This document shows, piece by piece, positions 7,994-13,647 of a DNA stretch of 13,647 bases. Source of the DNA: Bacteroidales bacterium (lineage in GTDB: Bacteria; Bacteroidota; Bacteroidia; Bacteroidales; Paludibacteraceae); assembly GCA_900769035.1 (NCBI GenBank), contig CAAGFD010000041.1, positions 1 through 13,647 on the forward strand. The letters are read 5' to 3'. The stretch's first letter is position 1, and each line of letters opens with the position of its first letter. The translations under genes were made by a program, and so were the position numbers. The notes beneath the pieces are model-generated. The model searched no databases and had not been told where the DNA came from. It saw only the letters and a program-made list of their open reading frames with translations.

Positions 7994-10441
7994 ATGAAAA
8001 AGTTTTTTACTCTATGTATTTGTTCTTTGTTGTGCATCGCTCTCTTTGCAGAGGGTAGAGACAGCATTAGAATTTATATCAATCCGGGCCATGGTGGCTA
8101 TGGTAGTGACGACCGTAATATGGTAGTTCCGCCATTTACTTCGGGAGATACCCTCGGTTTTTGGGAGTCGTGGAGTAACCTTGATAAAGGATTGATGCTT
8201 AAAAAAATGCTCGATGATGCGGGCTTTACTACTGCCATCTCTCGCGTGCAAAATCGAGAGGCGGACGACCTGGCTCTGTCGCAGATTGTGCGGATGAATA
8301 ACGAATTCGGCTCCACCTTCTTCCTCTCTATTCACTCAAATGCAGGAGGTACAGCCAATTACGTGCTTGAGCTTTATGCCGGAAAAACGCCGGGCGATAC
8401 TTATAATTACCCTACTGCCACACCATGTAGCGAGGAGGGTAGACTCATCAGTACCGAGATAGCCAAGAATCTCGTTTCCAACCAAATAACATGCTGGGGA
8501 AACTCCAATTACAGCGTTGTAGGCGACAAGACTTTCGCCCGTACGGCAATGGGCTGGAGCGATGGTTATGGAGTGCTTCGCGGACTTACTACTCCGGGCG
8601 TTATCTCCGAGGGCTGTATGCACGATTATCAACCGGAGACGTATCGCCTTTTAAATCACGACTATCGCTGGATGGAGGCTTGGCATTTCTATAAGACATT
8701 TATGAATTATCTTGCAAAAGATTCTATCCCAACAGGTAATATAGCCGGTAGCGTGCGTGATAACGACCGCCCTGCCGAATTGCCTTCGTATAATTATATC
8801 AGAAATTCTCGCGATTCTTACCTGCCTATAAACGGTGCTAAGGTGTCGCTTATACAAAATACCGATACTTTGGAGCAATATACCACTGATAACCTCAATA
8901 ACGGTTTCTTCCTCTTTAAAAATCTTCAACCGGGAAATTATGATGTTCAAATAGATAAAGAAGACTATTATACTCGTAAATTCTCTGTTGCGGTGCAAGC
9001 AAACGAGATGTCGTACCTCAACTCTACAATAAAGATGCAGCGTAAAACTCCACCTACTATCGTCTCTTTCTCACCGGAGAATAACCCTACCGACAGTATC
9101 AGTTGCGCCTCTATTATAGAATTCGTTTTTAACTGGGATATGGATACCGCCGCTACTCGCAACGCATTTTCTATAGTGCCTGCCGTAAACGGCAAAATAG
9201 AGTTTACCAACAATAATTCACACATGGTATTCACCCCTAACGATCCGTTTACCGGTGCAACACTCTATACTGTTACTCTCGACACTACCGCGTGCCACCC
9301 GGATACAAGTTTCGTTAATCATCTTCAACAAAATTATGTGTCTCAATTCCTTACCAAGGCACACGACATACTCTCGCTTATCTCTTCAAATCCTTCAAGC
9401 CAAGATAACGTGCTTTATATCCGACCATCTTTCTTTATGCTCTTTGATGCACCGCTCGTAAGTGCCTCTGTGCTCGATGGTATTTATGTGATTGATGCCG
9501 ATGGTAATGTGATAGATAAAAATCTTCGTAGTGCGAAGGTGAATAAAGTTTCAGCCCCTTACGGATCTTATTATTTTGATATTATCACTGATTTGGAGCC
9601 CGGTAAAACTTATTCTTTAGTAATAGATGCTACCGTTACCGATACCGAGGGCCTCAATACACGAGTTCAGAAGGTGCTCCCATTTACGGTACAAGATATT
9701 CCGGCACGCTCTCTTGCTACAATTTTCGACCCTACCGTAGTTTCTTTTGCTTATGATGCCACTACAAGTGAAGGTGTTAAGACGGCTACCGTTAAAAAAA
9801 CTACATCGGTATATATGAATAAGAAAGCTTGTAACGACTTGAATTATACATTCAGCGGAGATGCAGGTTCTACAGTGAGATATAATTTACGCAAACCTGC
9901 CAAAGTAGATAAGAATATCAAGTATTACTTAAGCATTAAAGGCGATGCATCCGGCAATACATTGTCGCTACTCCTTAAAAATGCAGACCTTAGCGATTCT
10001 ATCCTCGTTGATGTAACTACCTTGAATAAGGTAAATTGGGATGAGTACGAAGTGGATTTTGCAGATTATATTTCAGCCGGTGAAGAGTGGACCGTTGCTG
10101 CTGTGGTGATTACAAGATCGGATAAGATTACATCACTTACGGGCGATGTATATATCGAATGTGTGTATGCCGACGTAAATACCACTACCGATGTAGAGCA
10201 GATATTATCGGATAACTATAAGGTATGGCAAAATGCCGAAAACGTATATTTGCAATGCCCTCAGAGTGCCGTTGTAAATATCTATACTATCGACGGCAAG
10301 ATGTTGCTTACCGTACCTGCAGTTGCCGATTCTGCCGATGTCGAGATGCGTACAATTAATATATCTGCATTACCTACCGGCTCTTACATAATGAATGTTG
10401 TAACCGAATCCGGCACCGAATCCGTAAAAATAATTAAATAA
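7994..10441 (+). CDS. Secreted N-acetylmuramoyl-L-alanine amidase (Amidase_3), multidomain, with T9SS sorting domain
   Basis: This 815-residue enzyme should cleave the bond between MurNAc and the stem peptide of peptidoglycan. After a signal peptide (about 1-19) comes an Amidase_3 domain (about 25-240) with the zinc ligands His33 (NPGHGG), Glu58 (WESWSN) and His114 (SIHSN), and the likely catalytic Glu206 (VISEGC). Next are a carboxypeptidase-regulatory-like domain (about 248-350; GNIAGSV, then NGAKVSLI, LQPGNYDVQI) interrupted by an approximately 25-residue insert, two Big_5-like Ig domains (about 351-456 and 457-567), a beta-sandwich-like module (about 568-730) and a T9SS type C-terminal domain (about 733-815; TIDGKML, PTGSYIMNV, final KIIK). 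It closes the operon, 2 bases after the PD40-like gene. Relatives are sometimes labelled xanthan lyase, but the zinc motif supports an amidase. Confidence 0.88.
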   Translation: MKKFFTLCICSLLCIALFAEGRDSIRIYINPGHGGYGSDDRNMVVPPFTSGDTLGFWESWSNLDKGLMLKKMLDDAGFTTAISRVQNREADDLALSQIVRMNNEFGSTFFLSIHSNAGGTANYVLELYAGKTPGDTYNYPTATPCSEEGRLISTEIAKNLVSNQITCWGNSNYSVVGDKTFARTAMGWSDGYGVLRGLTTPGVISEGCMHDYQPETYRLLNHDYRWMEAWHFYKTFMNYLAKDSIPTGNIAGSVRDNDRPAELPSYNYIRNSRDSYLPINGAKVSLIQNTDTLEQYTTDNLNNGFFLFKNLQPGNYDVQIDKEDYYTRKFSVAVQANEMSYLNSTIKMQRKTPPTIVSFSPENNPTDSISCASIIEFVFNWDMDTAATRNAFSIVPAVNGKIEFTNNNSHMVFTPNDPFTGATLYTVTLDTTACHPDTSFVNHLQQNYVSQFLTKAHDILSLISSNPSSQDNVLYIRPSFFMLFDAPLVSASVLDGIYVIDADGNVIDKNLRSAKVNKVSAPYGSYYFDIITDLEPGKTYSLVIDATVTDTEGLNTRVQKVLPFTVQDIPARSLATIFDPTVVSFAYDATTSEGVKTATVKKTTSVYMNKKACNDLNYTFSGDAGSTVRYNLRKPAKVDKNIKYYLSIKGDASGNTLSLLLKNADLSDSILVDVTTLNKVNWDEYEVDFADYISAGEEWTVAAVVITRSDKITSLTGDVYIECVYADVNTTTDVEQILSDNYKVWQNAENVYLQCPQSAVVNIYTIDGKMLLTVPAVADSADVEMRTINISALPTGSYIMNVVTESGTESVKIIK

Positions 10442-10485
10442 TCATCATTTTACAGAGATTGTGAAATAGATTAATATATTCATAG

Positions 10486-10527
10486 AAAAAGCTCTCTTAC
10501 TCCAAACGGGGTGAGAGAGCTTTTTTT
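10486..10527. terminator. Strong bidirectional terminator after the wall-enzyme operon
   Basis: Arms 10491-10503 and 10508-10520 form a 13-bp stem (two G-T wobbles) around the loop AAAC. It is followed by seven T (10521-10527) and preceded by five A (10486-10490), so it works on paper in both directions. It lies between the operon and the convergent transporter gene. The rest of 10528-10663 shows no gene. Confidence 0.9.
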
Positions 10528-10663
10528 ATTATTACTATCAGGTAAAACACGAGAAAGCATAAAATTACTTTCATCCATTTCGGGTTCATATAGTTACATC
10601 AGAGAAATGTCAACCCTAATTTTTTCGCTAAAAATTTTACCGGACTGCGATACAGAAATAAAA

Positions 10664-12199
10664 TTATTTTGTTGCGTCTTCGAGCTTTTTCATCATGCTG
10701 AACATGAAGATAGCAGCAACCAAACAAACGCCTACGAATACCGACCAAACTGCCCACAAAGGCATGCTGCCCCAGAGGTTACCGCCGATAGATACAAGGT
10801 AATTACCAATAGCAGTGGCTACAAACCAACCGCCCATCATCATTCCTTTATACTTCGGAGGAGCTACTTTCGTAACGAAAGAAATACCCATCGGGCTCAG
10901 AAGCAATTCTGCAAAGGTAAGCACTAAATATGTGCCGATAAGCAAGTTAGCGTCTGCAAAAGTTTTTTCATCCAAGCCAAGAGTAGCCTGTGTTTCAGGG
11001 CTGTTTAATCCTATTGAACCTACCGTCATAATGATGTAGGCAATAGCTGCTACAACCATACCATATGCAATTTTACGAGGTGCTGAAGGCTCTTTGCCTT
11101 TCTTTGCCAATGCACCAAAAAGGGCTATAGAGATAGGAGTAAGAGCTACTACATAGAACGGGTTAAACTGTTGGAAAATAGGAGCTGATACATTTACTGA
11201 ATCAGGATGATTGAAATATTTCCAAACCAAAACAGCAATTGCTAATACACCAATACCGCCCCAAATGCCTTTTGATTTGGCACTGCCTTTACCAAATATA
11301 CCGAACAAAGCATAAATTAAAATGGCAATCATCACAAGGTTGATGATATCGAAGCACATCGTTTGTACACCGGTAGAAACAGGGTTTACAAATTCATTGG
11401 CGAAGAATGTGAGAGTCAAACCATTTTGGTGGAATGCCATCCAGAAGAAAATTACTACTGCGAATACCAAGCAGAGGGCTACAATACGCTTCTTTGTTTG
11501 CTCCGGAGTCAACTCTTCTACCGCAGTACCTGTGGCAGCGGCTTGTTTTGCAGAGTTCTCTACATGCTTGAACCAAGGACGGCATGCGTAATAAATAATA
11601 ATACTGAGAATCAATGATGCACAAGCCACCATGAAAGCAAAGTGGTAAGAGTCGTTTGCACTTACGCCCATTGAGCTTTGTGCCCATGCCATAATCTTAA
11701 CGGCAGCGGTAGGAGCAAACATTGCACCGATATTGATAGCCATATAAAAGAGAGAGAAGGCAGAGTCGCGACGGTCGGAATAGCGTGGATCGTCATACAG
11801 ATTACCTACCATTACTTGAAGGTTGCCTTTGAATAAACCAGTACCAACACTAATCATTATCAGCGCCAGTACCATCACTATCATCGGCATTACGATAGAA
11901 CCATTGTCTATGCCACCCATTGGCAATGCCAAAAGTACATAGCCGAGGAACATTACAATAATACCAATAGTTACGCACTTGCCATAGCCAATTTTATCGG
12001 CTATAATACCGCCTATTAGAGGTAAGAAATAAACGAGTGCCAAAAAGCCGGAATAAATCTGACCGGCTACTGCGGCGTCCAATCCGAAGTTCGCACGTAA
12101 AAAGAGCGCAAATACTGCAAGCATGGTGTAATAACCAAAGCGCTCACCTGTGTTCGCTAAAGCGAGGGCATATAGCCCCTTGGGTTGATTATCAAACAT
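10664..12199 (-). CDS. POT/PTR2-family proton-dependent peptide transporter (MFS)
   Basis: This 511-residue inner-membrane transporter probably imports di- and tripeptides with protons. Its many hydrophobic segments fit the 12-14 helices of bacterial POT proteins, and the length is normal. The first helix carries NTGERFGYY (16-24), the family ExxERFxYY signature with Asn16 in place of the first Glu; Glu19, Arg20 and the Tyr pair are kept. The second PTR2 signature is present as FYMAINIGAMFAPT. A FFWMAFHQNGLTLTFFANE stretch matches the helix 7 region of POT proteins. The start is the ATG at 12199, opening with FDNQPKGLYALALAN as in Bacteroidetes homologues. It is convergent to the wall-enzyme operon and has its own promoter. 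The family call is firm; the substrate range is inferred. Confidence 0.93.
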   Translation of the reverse strand: MFDNQPKGLYALALANTGERFGYYTMLAVFALFLRANFGLDAAVAGQIYSGFLALVYFLPLIGGIIADKIGYGKCVTIGIIVMFLGYVLLALPMGGIDNGSIVMPMIVMVLALIMISVGTGLFKGNLQVMVGNLYDDPRYSDRRDSAFSLFYMAINIGAMFAPTAAVKIMAWAQSSMGVSANDSYHFAFMVACASLILSIIIYYACRPWFKHVENSAKQAAATGTAVEELTPEQTKKRIVALCLVFAVVIFFWMAFHQNGLTLTFFANEFVNPVSTGVQTMCFDIINLVMIAILIYALFGIFGKGSAKSKGIWGGIGVLAIAVLVWKYFNHPDSVNVSAPIFQQFNPFYVVALTPISIALFGALAKKGKEPSAPRKIAYGMVVAAIAYIIMTVGSIGLNSPETQATLGLDEKTFADANLLIGTYLVLTFAELLLSPMGISFVTKVAPPKYKGMMMGGWFVATAIGNYLVSIGGNLWGSMPLWAVWSVFVGVCLVAAIFMFSMMKKLEDATK

Positions 12200-12242
12200 A
12201 AATTTATTTATTAGTTAATATTATAATATCTATACTTCGGTG

Positions 12243-12336
12243 AAACTTGTATAACAAGCTTATCTTTAAGCAGTTAAGTACTGCCGGATTGTTTTATTAG
12301 CAAATAGACTTGCCTTTTTAAACCACCTCAATGAGG
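12243..12336 (-). other. Leader of the transporter gene with three small hairpins
   Basis: The predicted leader RNA (about 12348 down to 12200) contains three short perfect or near-perfect inverted repeats in a row: 12243-12261 (8 bp with one wobble, 3-base loop), 12270-12284 (GCAGT, 5-base loop, ACTGC) and 12326-12336 (CCTC, 3-base loop, GAGG). None is followed by a T-tract. I recognise no riboswitch. The structures are small and could be chance in AT-rich DNA. Confidence 0.3.
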
Positions 12337-12354
12337 AAATTTTAAATTCGACTG

Positions 12355-12386
12355 CAAAGTAACGAAGTTTTTTTCGTATATGCAAG
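12355..12386 (-). promoter_or_regulatory. Candidate promoter of the POT transporter gene
   Basis: On the minus strand a CTTG (12383-12386) is followed after 20 bases by TTACTTTG (12355-12362). This is close to the Bacteroidetes TTTG -33 and TAnnTTTG -7 pair at the normal spacing, with one mismatch in each box. Start of transcription just below 12350 would give a leader of about 150 bases. Confidence 0.5.
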
Positions 12387-12606
12387 TGATATTTCCATGT
12401 TACATATTGATGATAGTAAAATACGGACCGAACGGGCTGAATAGGGTAGGCATCTATGCAATAATCGTATGTTACTCATCCTGCTTATAGTGGTACACAA
12501 TGCCGATTTTTTTGCAACTTATTTTAAGTGCAAAATATAAATATCTCTTAAATTACGGAAAAATTATTAAAGGAGCTTTTGACTAAATAACAATCTTATA
12601 ATCAAC

Positions 12607-12622
12607 TTTTTGACGTCAAAAA
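12607..12622. promoter_or_regulatory. Perfect 16-bp palindrome, candidate operator
   Basis: TTTTTGACGTCAAAAA is fully self-complementary, with a GACGTC centre flanked by T and A tracts, about 90 bases upstream of the -7 box of the small-protein gene. This is the form expected for the site of a symmetric dimeric regulator. The cognate protein is unknown. Confidence 0.45.
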
Positions 12623-12631
12623 ATGTCCTTT

Positions 12632-12673
12632 ATTGGCAAATTTAAAATATTTCCATAGGGCTTAATTGGCAAA
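12632..12673 (+). repeat. Direct repeat ATTGGCAAA, two copies 33 bp apart
   Basis: ATTGGCAAA occurs at 12632-12640 and 12665-12673. The 33-bp period is close to three helical turns, so both copies face about the same side of the DNA, just upstream of a promoter. It could be a tandem activator site; chance is also possible. Confidence 0.35.
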
Positions 12674-12694
12674 AAAAAGTTATAAAAAGGCAAT

Positions 12695-12722
12695 TTTGGT
12701 GTTGTAATTATCCTTACCTTTG
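12695..12722 (+). promoter_or_regulatory. Promoter of the small orphan gene
   Basis: TACCTTTG at 12715-12722 is an exact Bacteroidetes -7 box. TTTG at 12695-12698 could be the -33 box, although the 16-base gap is shorter than usual. The downstream ATG is at 12759, giving a leader of about 30 bases. Confidence 0.6.
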
Positions 12723-12758
12723 CAGTGTAATTAATCAACTTTTATTTTGTCCCATTTT

Positions 12759-12938
12759 ATGAATGATATTGATGAGATTGTTTTTGAAAATGAAAACAAC
12801 AGAGCCTTACATTTCTCACAGATGATGGAAATTGTAAGGAGGCAAATATTAAATATTGATAGTATTCCTGATAGTAAGCACACTAAACGTGTACTTCATA
12901 AAAGGAAATTTTTTTCATTGTTTGTTCGCGAGAATTAA
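12759..12938 (+). CDS. Hypothetical 59-residue protein
   Basis: I do not recognise this protein. The ATG at 12759 is preferred over an in-frame TTG at 12747, because the TTG falls inside a repeated 13-mer and the ATG is the normal start. The product has an acidic N-terminus (MNDIDEIVFENEN), a probable helix in the middle (HFSQMMEIVRRQI) and a basic C-terminus (KHTKRVLHKRKFF), with no signal peptide or membrane segment, so it is probably cytoplasmic. It is flanked by a good -7 box 37 bases upstream and a hairpin terminator 29 bases downstream, which argues that it is a real single-gene unit. The basic tail would suit nucleic-acid or protein binding, but this is speculation. Confidence 0.55.
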   Translation: MNDIDEIVFENENNRALHFSQMMEIVRRQILNIDSIPDSKHTKRVLHKRKFFSLFVREN

Positions 12939-12966
12939 TAATGATACTTTTTAGTTGGTTAGTTTT

Positions 12967-12994
12967 GTTCACGCCGACTAACGGCGTGAACTTT
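12967..12994 (+). terminator. Terminator after the small orphan gene
   Basis: A perfect 10-bp stem, GTTCACGCCG (12967-12976) and CGGCGTGAAC (12982-12991), encloses the loop ACTAA and is followed by TTT and AT-rich DNA. The GC-rich stem stands out in very AT-rich surroundings. The T-tract is short, so termination may be partial. Confidence 0.65.
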
Positions 12995-13099
12995 ATAATA
13001 TGAAATTTATTTTGTCCCTATTTAAATAAATTGATTATTCATTTTATTTAGTCCCATCATTCATTTTTTGAGAGTTTTTATTAACTAAATAATTTGTAT

Positions 13100-13647
13100 A
13101 TGAAATCATTTGTAAAACTTTTGGCATTAGCCATAGTGGTTATAATGCCGTTTTTGCAATCTTGCAAAAAACAATCAGAATTAGAATTGAAGGATTTTGC
13201 CGGTAAAGCTACTATTATCGGTAGTGTGCGGTATAATGCCGGTATTACAATCAAGGATGGGGTAACCACCGAAGATTATCAACTCGCAGTAGGACAAACT
13301 GTTGAGGTAATCATGGATGCTTCGCAATTGGATCCTGATGCCTCCGGCGATCTTGTTTATGAAACCGTAGTTGACGAAAATGGTCAATACTCTATCGAGG
13401 TGCCTTTCGGGGTTAAGCCTGTAAAAGTTTCCATAAAAGTTAAAGCATTCAGCGCTTCGTTTTCTATCCCTAATAACTATAATGAATATACAGTGATAGA
13501 AGATGTGCTCTTCGGTGCTAAGTATACCGAAGATAATTTTGTATTGGTAAACGGTCAGGTATATACTTTGAATTTTAATCTTGAACCTGATCATAGTTAT
13601 TATTACTATGATGATATGGACAAGGTAAAAGTAAAGGTTAGCGGTTA
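13100..13647 (+). CDS. Surface or periplasmic lipoprotein, N-terminal part (runs off window)
   Basis: The frame opens at the ATG at 13100 and stays open to the window end (182 codons). The first 21 residues form a lipoprotein signal (positive start, hydrophobic core, FLQSC lipobox) with the lipidated Cys at 22. After a short linker comes a beta-rich module, about 36-165: GKATIIGSVRYNAG, then VDENGQYSIEVPFG, like the carboxypeptidase-regulatory or transthyretin-like modules common in Bacteroidetes lipoproteins. A tyrosine-rich patch (SYYYYDD) lies near the visible end. No acidic cluster directly follows the Cys, so surface display is not indicated. Two TTTATTTwGTCCC repeats lie in its upstream region. 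The function is not recognised. Confidence 0.8.
   Translation, partial: MKSFVKLLALAIVVIMPFLQSCKKQSELELKDFAGKATIIGSVRYNAGITIKDGVTTEDYQLAVGQTVEVIMDASQLDPDASGDLVYETVVDENGQYSIEVPFGVKPVKVSIKVKAFSASFSIPNNYNEYTVIEDVLFGAKYTEDNFVLVNGQVYTLNFNLEPDHSYYYYDDMDKVKVKVSG

Larger units (their letters stand above)
12387..12694. other. Intergenic region with palindromes and direct repeats, no gene seen
   Basis: There is no convincing reading frame or RNA gene here. It holds an imperfect inverted repeat at 12510-12535 (TTTTGCA(A)CTTA against TAAGTGCAAAA), a perfect 16-bp palindrome at 12607-12622 and two copies of ATTGGCAAA (12632 and 12665). The elements lie upstream of the small-protein promoter and look regulatory. 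The stretch 12387-12509 shows nothing I recognise. Confidence 0.5.
12741..13055 (+). repeat. Three copies of the 13-mer TTTATTTwGTCCC
   Basis: TTTATTTTGTCCC occurs at 12741-12753 and 13006-13018, and TTTATTTAGTCCC at 13043-13055. All are on the plus strand. The first copy lies directly before the ATG of the small orphan gene; the other two are 37 bp apart in front of the lipoprotein gene. They may be shared leader or regulatory elements. No known element is recognised. Confidence 0.5.

Noticed and set aside
7994..10441. Xanthan lyase label often given to similar proteins
   Set aside because: The N-terminal domain has the Amidase_3 zinc ligands and catalytic Glu; no polysaccharide lyase motif is visible.
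10511..10927. Plus-strand open frame of 138 codons
   Set aside because: It begins in the terminator stem and runs antisense through the POT transporter gene; the product resembles no protein.
12510..12535. Imperfect inverted repeat as a terminator
   Set aside because: It has a bulged base and an AT-rich stem, and no gene ends near it; it is kept only as a possible regulatory element in the intergenic description.
12637..12644. Minus-strand TAAATTTG as another promoter
   Set aside because: It matches the -7 consensus but has no -33 box at a usual distance and no gene directly downstream; in AT-rich DNA this match is expected by chance.
12747..12749. TTG as the start of the small orphan gene
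   Set aside because: It lies inside the repeated 13-mer, and an ATG follows four codons later; the ATG is the more likely start.

Overview
The window looks like chromosomal DNA of a Bacteroidota species, most likely in the order Bacteroidales. The evidence is AT-rich DNA, promoter boxes of the Bacteroides type (TAnnTTTG), A-rich start regions, three secreted proteins ending in type IX secretion (T9SS) C-terminal sorting domains, and a POT transporter beginning with the NTGERFGYY motif I associate with Bacteroidetes homologues. No rRNA, tRNA, CRISPR array or insertion sequence was seen.

Layout. (1) Bases 1-599 (+) are the 3' end of a type III restriction endonuclease Res subunit, cut by the window edge, followed by a strong bidirectional terminator. 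(2) Bases 725-2320 (-) encode a secreted protein that joins a von Willebrand A domain to a C-terminal beta-barrel-like region. (3) Starting divergently at 2532 is a four-gene operon (2532-10441, +) with gaps of 1-2 bases: two paralogous secreted phosphodiester glycosidases (NAGPA/DUF2233 family), a small secreted PD40/TolB-like protein, and a large secreted N-acetylmuramoyl-L-alanine amidase. Both glycosidases and the amidase carry T9SS sorting domains. The operon ends at a strong terminator at 10486-10527. (4) Bases 10664-12199 (-) encode a POT-family peptide transporter with an approximately 150-base leader. (5) Bases 12200-13099 are mostly non-coding, with palindromes, direct repeats and promoters. 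Inside is a self-contained unit for a 59-residue orphan protein (12759-12938) with its own promoter and terminator. (6) Bases 13100-13647 (+) begin a lipoprotein gene that runs off the window.

How the genes may work together. The operon is the most interesting part. The known animal NAGPA reaction hydrolyses GlcNAc-alpha-1-phosphate linked to C6 of a sugar. The same kind of bond (GlcNAc-1-P to O6 of MurNAc) anchors wall teichoic acid and mycobacterial arabinogalactan to peptidoglycan. Two such enzymes plus a peptidoglycan amidase, with all three enzymes routed to the T9SS, would make a plausible surface kit for stripping and dismantling Gram-positive cell walls. The nearby peptide transporter could take up released peptides, though it is a separate transcription unit on the other strand. 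This link is inference; the domain calls are well supported.
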